Assembly (NCBI GenBank): GCA_032433595.1
Contig: JASWJB010000016.1
Span: forward strand, 124,001-188,000
DNA from: Conoideocrella luteorostrata
Taxonomy: Eukaryota > Ascomycota > Sordariomycetes > Hypocreales > Clavicipitaceae
Direction of reading: 5' to 3'
DNA length: 64,000 nt
Positions 1-12,856 of the stretch are shown one piece after another. The notes under the pieces were generated by a model. The model saw nothing but the letters and a program-made list of their open reading frames with translations. It was not told the DNA's origin and searched no databases. The position numbers were made by a program, and so were the translations under genes. Within the stretch, counting starts at the first letter, position 1. Every line of letters starts with the position of its first letter.

Positions 1-3000
1 CGGGACGGGGGGGCTGCACGGCGCAGGTGGACTGAACTGGGTGTTTGGGAGCGGGCGAGCAAGCGACTTGCGCAGGACAGGCTTGCGCGGGACAGGGGTG
101 TGTCGGAAAGGTGGAAAGGTGGAAGGGGCAGCAGCAGTTCTGGGCCTCGCCAGACACCCTGCCTTTCCATTGTCGTCGTGGTCGGCGCGGTCGTCGCGTC
201 CTGGACCTCACCCATCGAGACATCCATCGCCAGACCAGGCCGCATCGCGCACACACGTACGCACATTTTCAGAGCCCTCCGGAGCGACGCCCACTAACCG
301 GGGACCGGGGAGGGTGTGGACGTTCAGGCGCTGTGGGCCGAGCACGAGCGGATGGGGGTGATGGGGGTGATGGGGAGTCCAGCAGAGGACAGCTGCCGCG
401 GTGGCGGCGCGAGCCCCGTCCAGTGAGAAGCCCACCCTGGCAAGCTCCCTCGTCAAGGAGGACTGGGGCAGCTTCTCTGCAAGCTCCTCCTCCTCTCCAA
501 CTAGTTAGTTGCGATGGAGCCGCGGGCGGGCCAGAGGTCAAGGACAGGACTGCTGAGTCTAGAGCCCCCTTGCCAGCGCCGTGGAGCGTTGTTAGCGTGC
601 CTGTAGGGATCGCATGGCAATGGTACAGCGCGGACGCGATGGCCTGAGTCCCGCGTACCAGACACGGGGGCCTATAGCATTCGGCATCGCAGGACAGAAT
701 ACGGAGTAGTACTCCGTAGAATAAGCAGTTCTGTCCTGGTATCAGCACAAGGCTGAAAATAGCGCAGGGTTGACGCGCAAGTCCTGTCCAAGGCTTTCCC
801 TCTAGTGATTGATTGTGCTTCGTGGCGTCATGATGTGTCGTACACTGCAGTGCAGTGATATCGCTCCAAATTCTTTTTGTCCATTTTCGCACATGTTGGC
901 TAGCGCGGAGCATAAACCTCGCACCAACAGCAAGAGGGCGAGCCAGTGAACGAACCGTGGAGCGTCAGATGTGACGGCAAGTAGAGACATTGCTTGGAGA
1001 AGAGGCAGTCCAGGAGTTCGTCACAGCCGGAGGGTGGCAGCCAAGCATGACTGGGCAGCCAACATGGATCTCAATGCATGCTCGTTGGAAGCCTCACTCT
1101 GTATCCTTCCAACCAACTTGCAGCCGCACTCCGCCCGGGCACCTCCTCTGACTTCCAATTGAGCCCTCGCAGCTCCTGGAGAGACTCAAGAGACGATGTC
1201 ATAACACAGTCATCCGCAACCGTGTAACAGCATCCGGCCGCATTGACAAGGCAGAGCTGATAAGACCTTGCCATCTTTGCATGAATTGCTTATGCACTTC
1301 TGCACTCCTGTTCTGGTGAACAACGTCGTGTATTGTTAGTGCGTGGATGCGACGGTGCGGTCATGCTTGGTTTCGTTGCAAGGCAAGTGCGAGTGGAAAC
1401 GAGGGCTGGGCGGGCTAACTAGTCAACGTCTGCAATCCTACTGCTAGTACTCCGTACTCACTCCCTGCTTGGCGGACACCAGCCAGGTCCTGTTTTGCTG
1501 CATACAATACCATACAATATAGTACTTTCCACCTTACTTTGCGGCGCCGTAGAATACAATTGACTTGGTGCAATTCACACGGCACACACGGCATGGCGAC
1601 TCCAGCATTGATGCAAGCTTTGTCGATGTCGCTGTAAAGCGCAATCAGCATCATGTTCGAACCACCAAACGGAGTTAGAGCCCGGGGAAAAGGAACCAAC
1701 TTCCTTGCGAAGTCTTTTTTATTACCCAGTTTTATCACACTCGGCCACACCTTACCCGTCAAGGCTCTTGTCGGCGGGTTCGGGCACTCGCTCTCGACCC
1801 CATCACCGGCGAGACAAGTTGATCCTCCTCACGGGCTCCATGGGAACTCCAGGCCCACAGCCGTGAAAGCGGCGTCAAGGCTCCTACACAAAACCCAATT
1901 CCCTGCAGCTCGCGTGGTACTCGTGGTGCAGGATGCATATCTCACGGTACATGTGCATCGCATTACGCATGCCAACGGGCATATTGTAGTCAAAACCTTC
2001 CATGTCAAGATGTATGTGTGTACTATGTCGCCAAAGTGAAGTATTACATTGTACTTGGCGTTCAAGCTCCAAGGCTGGGCATATTCCGCTTTAGTGGATT
2101 CTTCGCTTTTCAAGCATCGTCGAGAGTTACGATAGAGGGTCACCTAACTAGTTATGACAGGCACCCACGAGCTGCTTCTTAGTTAGAATCATGTCTCTCA
2201 CTGGCGACTGCTGAGCTGAGTGGACCCAGCTCACCACAACCACCGTTGGCTCCAGAAGGAAGTGTCCTGTGTTGTGTTGTATTGCACCTGTATCGTGTGA
2301 TGCCAGTCCATAAAGTACTTGACAGTTATTGTACCAGATAGTTTGCGCTGAGCTAATACCTAACGCAATCGGGGCCTGACGCTTATGCTTTTCGGCTCAG
2401 TTAGCAGTTTGTTGGTGAGATACACTCCAACCAACAGCAGGTTTTTTCTTCCTTCCATATCGGTTCCTCTCTTTTCCCTCCTTTTTCTCATCAACGTAAC
2501 TACGGAGTAGATTTCCTGGGCTTTGGGCGAATTCTCCCCCCCATCACTCATCTAGTCGTTGATCCACCGGCTTCCATGCAGGCTCCGACCTTCTGGCCAA
2601 ATTATGTTTAATTGTGCTTGCTTTTCTCAGGCTATTTTTTGACACGGCAATGTCTTACTCTACCAAGTCGGTCCAGTAGCAGGATAACCTCCTCTAGTGT
2701 CCTTAGCGAACGGCAGAGACCACGGTGCAGCCATTTTCTCTGCCATGTGCTTGCGTGTGGACGTACTATGTACATGTGTACTCCGTACATGGAAGACCAT
2801 GGGCCGTGCCTTTTGCATGGCAGATTCCGAAGCCCATCGCCCGATGGCTCTGTCAAGTTGGTGACGGTATGGAGACTTCGTCTGCTGGCCACAGCTGCCC
2901 AGGGTTAGCAGCCTGGGTGCCAGGCCTTCGTACAATGCAATACGCGCATCCACTACCTAGGCTACCAGCCAGTTGTGGTTGTTCCGAAAATTTGCGTATA

Positions 3001-6000
3001 AGAGAAGCGTACCTAAATTACCTCGTTCCTCGTCTTGAGACGCATGACTAGTGATAGATGTCGCCTTCATTATTAGTATGGAGAAGAGTACGTTGTTGTT
3101 GAGCATGAATCGTCCAGACGATATAAACTAGTCCCATCAGTGCCCAGCCAACGGTGGATTGGTTTAGTCGGTCCGGTCATCCAACAGACATACACTTAAA
3201 TCGGGAGATACACTGCCCAGTCGTGATAGAAGCTGAATGTGACCGGAGTCAGAATGTCGTTTGTCTCTAATCCAACCCTGTCACGGGACTCTGTATGAAT
3301 GAGGTCGCTTAGATTGTTGCAATTACGAGATCCTGCTGAGATGATCGTCATTGTTTCCATTTCTCAAGGTAGCTTGGGTGTGAATTGTACAACAATCGGG
3401 TACGGACCATCGCTGTGGGGTCTCAGCCATGACGGCTCTGGGACCAAACGCCAAATTGACAGCACCAAACTGATGCGGCTTAGTGCTCTACGCCAAAAGA
3501 CGACAACTGAGACACTTTAAAAAAAAAGAGAGATAAATTTTGTATGGGGATCAAGGCAAACGGCTAAACCAACCGTCCTTCCGAAGCGCGCGCGGCGCCT
3601 CCAAAAGCCTTATCCCAAAATGACTTGCCCCCTACTCCGTAATTAATGCACATACATACAATAACGGGCAGGTTCCTCATTCGGTTCGGTCTCCGGGGCT
3701 GGGGACACTAAGCACACAGGCCAGTCTAGGTTGACCCTCAAAATGGTGCAGGTGTGGTCTAGCCCTCCTGGTCAAGTTTCCCACCCCTCCCTCCTCAAGC
3801 CACGGGACAACCAGACGGCGACCGGAAAGTGTGGGCGGCGAGGTGCACCCCGGCACCGTCACGTCCTTGGTTGGAGCATATCTGGCAACGCTTCGCTTAT
3901 GGAGGTTTCTGATTGGCGGTTGCCTTCAAACCCAGATGCATGGGTCCCGTTGTGCCATCCAACCAGCCGTGCCAGCAGAGCGCCATCTTTTTGCCTCTCA
4001 CGATGTCGGACATCCAAACATCTTCCGACAGACACCCACATGCGATATTCAGCAATCAACTACCGAAACAAGCCCATGGCGTTGCATTCGCCCACACTGC
4101 TACTGAAAGTATCGCTGCACACGCGGCTGAACTGGGTTAAAATTTAATACAACTTTTGTTGTCGAGTCAGAACTGAGGGATAAGACAACTAGGTGAATCA
4201 CATCACACCACGGCTGAAGCCAGCTTCAACTTACGCCAATCACAACCTCAAGAGGCAGGCTCAGGGGGATTTAGACTTCCTGGTGACCTGAGGCTGTCTC
4301 TCAGCAACGGTTTCTTTACCTGCTTACCGAGTTGCTGCTTCGTGCAATCCTATCAGTTATCTCCCTCCTGCCACACACAACATACCTCAACAAGCTTCGC
4401 CAAATCGCGGCCTGCATGAAGAAGCTATAACCAACTGCTCACTGAGGGAATGGGAGCACTTGGTTGCCATCGCCGATCCCGCAAGACACAATCTATGCTA
4501 AATGCTTGAACACTGCGGAGCATGCACTTTGCAAGTCTGTATAGTGACCGAAGAGTTTACGGCGTATTTGTCAAAGTTTAGACCTGTGATGTACGAATTA
4601 ACTTACAATTTGCTACTCTGTATATCAGTTAAGGTCATGTTGATCTGACGTGGGGTACGATAAGAGTGTAAAAGCTCCATCTCGGCAGCTAATCTGGGTT
4701 TGGCCCATTGAGGCCATACCGACGTCGATCAATCGACCGTTCTCGATGACATGTACTCCGTACTGGCAAATGCAGCGCCATGGCTTGCCATCTCCCACAA
4801 GCCCAGACCCCCAAGAGGCTGTCTCAGATGCTACCTCATACCCTAGTTGTTTCTACGGATGTTGCCGACATACCACGACGATCAATCCATGTCACACACT
4901 TCTCACGTGCCTCTCCATGCTCGATCTGGCCAGTTTATTCCGTACAATCGGGAGCATCACACAATATTTGCGACGGTTCACTATTAAGCTTTTTCGCTGG
5001 CAAAGACGCATCATTATGACAACATTTGCAAGACTGTTTCGTTTAGAATCCTGGCCTCTCTTCCTCTTATCTCCCTACGACCTTATTATAAAGAAAGAGA
5101 AGGTTCTCACGGAAGCGGAGATGCGACCACAATCTGATTCACCTGGAGGCTAACAAAATTAAAATTGGGAAGAAACAAAACAACCAATGTGACAGACACC
5201 CGGACTTCAGCCACGGTAGAAGTCATCGCGTAAGGCTGTGATGGCAGTCCCCGCCGTCAGATCTCTGCTGCATGGGCAATTCTGGAGATGTATCAGGGTT
5301 CACTCACAACCCAGTCATTAATACCACAAGGATGGCCAAGAGCTTACTTAGGCCTCGACTATGTTGACGGATGCGCGGGCGACACTTGTGTGGAACGAGA
5401 GCGAGAGCAGAGAGGAAAGTGGGCCGGTCGGAAAGTGGGCGAGAGCTGGTGTGCACACGACGCAATAACTACGGGCGTCCGTGCGTGCCGTCCTACCAGG
5501 CCAGGGTGCGGCTGGCTCTCGTCAACAACGGCGGTGATTTGATATCCTCTCAGTAGGTCTGTGCTCTACTCCGTAGTTCTGGAAGCCAAACTCAAACTAA
5601 CCACAACAGCAGATTGACTAGGTTTTGCAGTCCCGATTGTTTGGAACGTGGCTTTCACGAATAACATAGCCAGCCAAGCAAGAGCAGCCCCTTGACGCAC
5701 GCGTTGACTCGCATCCGCGGATTCATAATGCCAGTAGCCCTGCATTGGTCCCTACAATACCATCACAAGCGGCAGAATGTTATGACTACAGGCTAAAAAG
5801 GAAGTTGAAGCATCCATGACACATCTCAGACTTGGTGGGCGGTACCGCGTATAGCATGATTCAGCTTCTACGCTGACACGCTCCGAAATATTTGGCCCAC
5901 AACCTCAACGACTTCTTAGGGTATGCAGAGCACATATTATAATACAAAGCTTCATGATGCTGACCAACAAATGCTGGGATGTACCATTATCACTTCTACA

Positions 6001-7065
6001 CGATTTTATACAGAGAAGAGAGATCAGCGTGGATGCATTGAAGACGGGTTCATTGACAACTCTGCTGTTTTGTGTTTGCAAAATTACCAAGGCACTTAAC
6101 GAAAATAGTTTGCGACGGGAAGTTCCGGGCGGGGGGGATTATGTCGTCCTAGAGGGTCCGAAAAATGTCGCATCTTAACTGTAAGCCAATGCCTGTTGTC
6201 TTGTCTCGTCCCAGGTTGCGTCATCACCCTCTTACGACAAGCATTGTTGGTGGTACCAGTGGGAGCGGGAGAGATGCAGAAACAAGGGAAACAAGGAGGG
6301 ACATGTCAGTGTCCCACAGTCCTACTAGGGAATGGGACAGCCAAGCCAGTTGTTCTCTTGCATGCACCAGCCAGATGTCGCAGGTGTCCAGCGTAAATAG
6401 GTGAGACGGTCTACGCCGCTGCAGTAGCTGGGTACCAAGATGTCGGAGCGCCACCCCTGCAGACACTGCGGCTTTTTATAGGTCACCTTCATCTGGTTCG
6501 GCTATTCTAACATTTGCTTCTCGGGATGGTGGCAACTGGCAACAATGCTTTTAGTACACGCAGCACGGTCTGGTACAGCAAGACTTTGCTGTTACCGGTG
6601 ACGGGATGGCCGGGACAAAGTCCAGATGCTCCCTTGATATACCGATATTTGCATTCTTCCACAAACCGGAGGGTATGATATACAACAAGGTCATGAGAAG
6701 CTCCTTCAGCTAAAACGGTAGGGCCAGGGAGAAGGACGTAGCCGATTCGTCGAAGTCCGCGATGGCTTGTTTAATAAGAGCAAACAACTGCACCGGCGCC
6801 ATGAACAACATGCCAAATTGGGGGCTGGCTTGACAGGGGAAGCAACTCGGACACACCACCTGACTTTGGTCCGAGGGGGCATGCAGTTGCCCAACCATAC
6901 AAAACGTCAAAGAGCACATTATTTCAGCCATGATCCTACCGGTTTGGTTGAAATTAGGTGTGAGACCTAGCGAGAAGCGAGCAGGATGCCTGGGTGATTA
7001 GATGCTTGGAAGCGTGGAGCTGGAAGGCTTGGCCTTGTCACTGCACTGCGGGGAGGACCTCCCTC

Positions 7066-7140
7066 ACTGGTTGGCTGGTGAGTTGATTGGTTGGTCGGTT
7101 GGTTTGATGATTCGTTGGATCCGCTGGTTGGTTCGTTGGC
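7066..7140. repeat. GGTT-rich imperfect minisatellite
   Basis: Irregular repeats of TTGGTTGG/TTGGCTGG-like units (ggttggctggtgagttgattgg and variants) run for about 75 bp in the gene-poor block. The units are too diverged to give a fixed period. No gene overlaps. Confidence 0.5.
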
Positions 7141-8717
7141 AAACACCAAGCATGCAATATTCAGCATCCAGCGTCCAGCGTCCCAGCATTTCAAACATCA
7201 GCGCCTGGCACCTAAATGTCGATGGGTATGGAGCAGCCAGGCCAGGATCACCCAACCGGAGTGTGCAGGAGCTGTGCAGAAGAAGGCGTGCAGCCACAAC
7301 CAAGACTAAGCCCCCGCCTTCGCCGGAAGGCATAGGCCTCGACCTCGTTGACTGAGCTGCATGCAGAGACGACAGACGGACAAGGTATAACTAGAGATGG
7401 TGACGAGTAAAAGCTCTGTGGATACCAGCACCCATCAGCCACTCATTGCATTTAGCCTTGGCGCCAGGGTTGCTGAGATGCAGCAGGCCCCGGGAGGGAG
7501 GGGGACGGACATCTAGTGTCAGTTCGGTCCTGGCGACCACGTGTATATGTATTGTGTCTGATGGAACTAACCAAGCCTAGCCTCGACGGTCTGGCTGGGC
7601 TGGTGCAGAGCTCCGGTCTTGATCATCACTCCAATCCAACATGCAAAGCACCCCAATGTCTAACGGTGACGTCGCCAAGCCTTGGGAGGGCCCATCGTGT
7701 GCTTGGTTTGCCTTTTATCTTTGCATTTGAATTGCAATTGCAGTTGCATCTGGTGTATAGCTGCAGCTGCATAAGGAGATTCCGCGACAGGTTGCCTACG
7801 TTGCGATGCCACGACCTGTCGTGCTACCTGAGTAGACCAGACGAGATCCAGGCGTCAATCACGATGCATGCAGCATGCACGCACACACACTCATCAGACG
7901 ATCCAAAGAATGGCCCCGGCCATCAGCAACATCTACGACAACAACAACTACTAAGGATAGCCAAACATGCCACAATCATGATATGACAGCGGGATTACCG
8001 TCTGCAAATTTCGGGTGGTTGGCTGATGCAATATTGCACTCTGTACTCCGTACACCATTTGAAAAATCCATCTGAAAAGCTGCCATGAGGCTGAGATGCC
8101 TGCAGCCCCCGGCACTTGTCAAAGCGTGGTAGCTCTCCTCGCAGAGAATTGTCGACTAAAATCGTTCGAGTCTGAATTCTGCTAAATGTCCCGACCACCA
8201 CTCAGAGGCTGGACAAGCCTCCGCCAGATCGTGCTACGCGACATGTACTGCAGGCAAGGATTCGACCAGAACAGCCAAGGCGGGGTGCTAATAGAAAGGT
8301 CGCCCAAAATGGCAAACTGCAGGCTTGAGCTAGTTCCGTGGCTGGCTTTCACGTCCTGAGTCTTGACGCCCTGCGTCTCCTTCTTTCTTGTAATCACGCC
8401 AGGTGTTTCCGAGTTATCCACTTTTGCGTCTGTCACATATCAGCCTTCGGACTAGTCCGCAGTCTGTAGGGGGATAAATACGAGCTACAATACAATACGG
8501 ACAACTATTGTGTTGTTGCGCACCGATGGGGATGTCAGGGGGCAGAGCTGGCGTGCAACACTAAAGTGTCAACGGCCGTTTTTACGCATGTACAGTACGG
8601 AGTAGTTATGTATATGCAGTACTTGCGGCACATGGTTCAAAAAATGTCAGTCTGTTGCCGCTTTCCCATCCTTGCGCAGCGCCCAGCAGACCAGGATTAC
8701 GGTTTGTACTTGGGAAC

Positions 8718-8749
8718 GTACGGAGTACTCTGTGTGGAGTACTCCGTAC
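8718..8749. repeat. Perfect 13-bp inverted repeat, 6-nt loop
   Basis: The arm gtacggagtactc (8718-8730) and its exact reverse complement gagtactccgtac (8737-8749) are separated by tgtgtg. Each arm holds one copy of the dispersed TACGGAGTA element. A smaller version lies at 700-718 (tacggagtagtactccgta), and 9856-9875 has two opposed copies two bases apart. Confidence 0.85.
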
Positions 8750-11700
8750 TAGTACATACTGGGTAAATAAATGGGTCTAGAAGAGGTGGGGCCGTCACGA
8801 CATCAATTGCCCCGACGATCGTCGGCAGCCAACGGCTATAGGCACATCTTCACTTCCAAATCTGTATCATGATATTAGCTACGGCACAATATATTGTATT
8901 ATGCACCGGGTTTACATTCATGTCAGACTCCTTGAACAGAAAGAGCAAGAGCAGGACTGTGTCATTTCCGCAGTATTGTACAATGAAGTACTGCTCTGCT
9001 GGCGAGCCTAAGACGGGCAACGACACATGGCAGACATACTATTTCGACACGCACGGAGCAGGACCGTGATAGTCATCCTGATATAACGGACAAGTGGTTT
9101 TCATTTTCGGCCGCCTTCTTCCCTCTTCTCTCTTTTCCTTCCCTCTTCCCGCCCCCATCGAAAAAAAGAATACAGCCTAAGCACAAGCTCTTTCTTTTTT
9201 TCCCACGTGTCGACGGAGTACTGCCTGCAGAAAAGCAAGTTCATTAAACTCCAAATAAGCTGACGACTTCAATAAAAAAACAAACCGTCCTAGACCGGCG
9301 CATCGCGAAACGCCCCGCGTTGGGGGGGGGGCCAAACGGTTCGGTCCCAGGATGGAACAACTTACAGCCAGCCACAGTCGCGGTGTTTCGAGAAGCCTGA
9401 TTCGCCCCTGTGCGATGTGTGTGTGGAAAATAAGGCGCATGCATGCATACATATATGTATACATATCATGCGAGAACTCGAGTAATTGCTAACCCTCCCC
9501 CCCCCCCCCTTTCAGCCCAAGCAATAATAAGACTGTACTAGTTTGTACATACACTACATGGCGCGCCGCTCTTCCCAACGCTCTGGTCCCGGCGTTTAAT
9601 TAAGCAACGCCATGTGGCAGTACAACACTAGTGGGATAGAAGATGCAGGCAACAAAATGAACCAGATCAAAAAGTAGAAGAGGGCGGACCAAAAAAAAGA
9701 CGCTATCTATCGGAGAAGGCCGTGCTGCATATCACTACTGCTCATAATTGGGAGCTCCGAAACCACTACTCCGTAGCCATTCTTCACTCACTCTTTTACT
9801 AGGGCTCTGTAACTCCTTCAAGAGTCAAGCAAGGGTTCTGGGATGGGCGAGGGTCTACGGAGTAGTTACTCCGTAATTTCCAGCTTTTCCGGCTCGGACA
9901 AAAGCAAATAACGGGACATGATACTGTAGCATTACGTTTTTGCCTATGGTATGACCTGTATCGTGCATAGATATATCATGGTCGAAAGTAATGCAGGGCC
10001 ATTTGGGGGCGGGAATAAGACACGTGGTGTATGCATATATGTACGTATTGTATATTATATTACTTGTACATACTAGTACATACATGACTTTGTTGGCTTG
10101 CATAGTCCATGGAGGCGCCGGTTCAGGCTTGACTAGATACCTGCTAAGTTTTGGGTCCTTGAGCAGTGGCCTGATTACGCTATACCATACAATGAGAAAC
10201 CAGCGGCTTTGTAAAGCCATGTCGTTCTTAACTTTTTTCGGGTTTCAGGAGAAAAAGCTCCGCAGGCCGATACAAATAGCCTCTGTACCACATCTTACAT
10301 CCCCAGCTATGCCATTGAGAGACATTCCCGGTGATCGTTCTTCTCTTGGAAGGGGTCTCTTTGCTTGACGTAGCACATATCGGGATGTTCCTGGAAAGCT
10401 GTTACAAATGGTCAGTGTCTGGTGCCGCAGAGACTTATTTTTTCCCTTGTAACCACCGAGACTCTCCGAGTAAGCCACAGGGGGCGGGTCGACTGGTCTG
10501 TTGTATAATACAGTTTATTAAACATCTCGTAAGCATCAGGGGCCAAGGTCTTCTCTTTTTTTTTTTTTTTTTTTGGTTGGCGCTCATTTCCACGCTTACA
10601 TTGGCCCGCCTTCCCCACATCAAATAAAGGAACTCGTCATATCATCCGTGGTGGCGCGTCCGTGAAAAGCGGTAGAAATTGTGATTTCGCCCCTTGTACT
10701 CCGTACATCGGGAGTAAAGGCGAACATGCTTACTCGCGAGTTGTGGTGGAGGCTTCTCCCGTCATAATTTGACACGCCGAGAATGAGGCTCTGCCTGACT
10801 ACTCGTCTGTCTTGGATTCGTTCGCTGTTCGCTTGTTCTTCGAGCTACGCTTCCTACGCGGTTACGACGGGTTTGTTACGCGGGTGACGAAGGGGCGATA
10901 ATCATGATCTCGACACGTCGTGTACGCGCGCTCATAAAGTTCCACTGCGCAAGGGAACAAACTTAAAAAGTCGACGGCAGCAGGAAAAAGGGCGGTAGCC
11001 TCTGTGAGGGGGAAGAAGAAAGGGGGGGGGGAGGGGGGCTAGCTATATGGTTGTAGAAAGGGTGAAGTCGAGCGACTCCTTGTACTAAGAAGCTTGTTGA
11101 AAATGAACAGCCAAGAATCGACGCGGAGGGCAGCGATCGATCGACCTGTCGCGTATGCAAGAGTGAAACCCGCATTGAACTCTGCTTCAGCGTTTTCGTG
11201 TCGAAAACACTTTTTGACTCAGATGCGACAAAGTCATGCACCGGTTAAGCGAGGGTTTTTGCTTTTTCCTCCTGGTTCAGCCAAGAGCAGAAAAAGCAAA
11301 TTGGACTCGTCACTGCAGAAAGTCACATGGTAGGGCTTAGACCAAAAAAAAAAAAAGAGCAGACGGGTCAAAAAATCGTGACACAAGATGACGATCATAC
11401 ATTTATTCAGAAGGAAAATTGGCAAATTACTCTTTCATCGAAGGTATCACCCGACTAGCGTTTTCGTTGGCAAGGGAGAGAAAGGCCAGAAAAGAGTGTG
11501 CTAGGTTCACACCCCTTCTTGTAGATTGGAGACCCGGTTGTGACGACACGTCTTGTGAGACTTTCCAAAGAGAAGAAAGATCTGCACCCGAAGCGTCCGA
11601 TCTGGATCAGGAACAAGGGCAGCCAGGTCGGCGCGGATTGGCGTAGTGATTGGCGATTTTTTTTGGTGAGACCTTTTTTTTCCTTCCCAGGTTTCTGCAG

Positions 11701-11992
11701 TGCGACGAACCACATAGCTACTTACCGGTGGTGACGCGAGATCCTTTTTTACCGGGAACAAGTGGCATTGTGACCCGAACAAAGGGATTCCTTGTTGGCA
11801 TGTGGTTCCTGACTAGCGGGAACGTTGTTGAATATTGGCTCTTACTTGTTATTCCCGGTTCGATAGTATTGTCCGCCCCTTTTCCCTGAAAAGACTCCTT
11901 TTATTGTCCTTGAAGAAGGCGCCTCTGAAGAATGAAACCCTTTTTTGTGCACTCGTGACTATCGTCAGCTGCATCGTTCTTTGCAACTCCGT

Positions 11993-12856
11993 CTATAGTC
12001 GCAGTGCGTCCAAAATCTCGACGGTCACTTTTCCGTCTCCCCCCTCAACAACCCTTACTGAGTTCAAATCCTTGACTACCCAATCCGGCCCAGCCGCAAC
12101 GACCTGCTCTACTGTATGGCTAGTCACAAGTCCAACCACTTTGCATCCTGCTGCCTTGCCAGCCTTGATACCCGACGGGGCGTCCTCCAACACTAGCACG
12201 TCCTCGGGGCGATCTGAAAAGCCCAGCTTCTCCAGCCCCAGGCGGTAGCATGTAGGATCGGGCTTCCCATTCTCTACGGATTCAGCAGTCACGACATGCT
12301 GCGGGATGGCGAGGGAGAGGCGACTCAGCCAGCCGGATACGAGGGGCGCGGTGCCGGAAGTGACGATGGCCCAGGGGGCGGAGCGGGCGATGAGAGAGTC
12401 GATGAGGGCTCTAGCACCGGGGATTTCGGTGGCGTCATCGCCGTAGAGCAGGGGGAGTTGGCCCTCAACTTCTTTGACATCTAGGTAGGGTGTTATTTTA
12501 TGTGTGTTTTCTGGCGGTTGTGTGTCATCAGGTAAGGTTTTCTTTGGACGTACATTCCCAGTTCGCCTTGTGGGGGGCAATGATTTTGAATATGTCTATG
12601 CTTCTTCTTCCATGAGAGGTTTTGAGGATTTCTACGGGGTCGAGGCCGAGTTCTTTCGCTGTTCTACAACTTACGGGTCAGGTGCTATTCTCTCATCAGG
12701 AAGTCATTGTATCGTGGAGGACTGGATAGAAACTCACTTGTGCCAGTGTTTTACTATCGCGGTGGTTGAGTCGATGATCGTGCCGTCCATGTCGAACAGG
12801 AACCCTGAAAAGGATACCTGTTGAGGAGGTTGAGTGTAATCTGGGAGTGAGCCCAT
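11993..12856 (-). CDS. HAD-family phosphatase, glycerol-3-phosphatase-like (GPP1/RHR2 type)
   Basis: Three exons on the minus strand (12738-12856, 12554-12663, 11993-12480) join in phase into 238 residues. The HAD motifs are in order: FDMDGT at residues 21-26 with nucleophile Asp22 and Asp24, a VTSGT motif II, Lys in NGKPDP, and VLEDAPSGI with the metal-binding acidic residues. The TTSHGRRS-like cap region (here KTSHGRRS) and the ANWEYV junction match fungal GPP1 proteins, which dephosphorylate glycerol-3-phosphate in cytosolic glycerol synthesis during osmotic stress. The exon 2/3 junction rebuilds the Tyr of ANWEYV, which supports the splice sites. The related DOG1/2 2-deoxyglucose-6-phosphatases share the fold, so substrate is inferred. 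A (GGC)9 tract lies about 290 bp upstream of the start. Confidence 0.9.

Larger units (their letters stand above)
1..11992. other. 12-kb gene-poor block
   Basis: No open frame here resembles a protein family I know, and the longer frames (for example 45-647 plus, 269-913 minus, 4650-5153 plus, 7516-7986 plus) look compositional. What can be seen is 16 exact copies of the 9-mer TACTCCGTA or its complement (at 700, 710, 1448, 2501, 2779, 3633, 4754, 5567, 8044, 8596, 8719, 8740, 9767, 9856, 9867 and 10697), a GGTT-rich tract near 7066-7140, runs of 10 G (9322-9331), 13 C (9497-9509) and 19 T (10556-10574), and a purine-pyrimidine alternating palindrome near 9435-9466. Base composition looks balanced, so it is not an obvious AT-rich RIP island. 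A non-coding transcript or lineage-specific gene with many small exons cannot be excluded. Confidence 0.6.

Noticed and set aside
45..647. 200-codon plus-strand frame near the left edge
   Set aside because: Arg/Gly/Pro-rich, low-complexity reading of GC-rich DNA, no conserved motif, and a competing minus-strand frame at 269-913 of similar quality.
1653..1664. GTTCGAACC resembling a tRNA B box
   Set aside because: It is a short palindrome with no A box or acceptor stem around it.
4650..5153. 167-codon plus-strand frame
   Set aside because: It contains a copy of the TACTCCGTA element, which elsewhere never falls in genes, and has no recognisable motif.
11835..12248. 137-codon plus-strand frame over the GPP1-like gene
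   Set aside because: It is the opposite-strand shadow of a well-supported exon.
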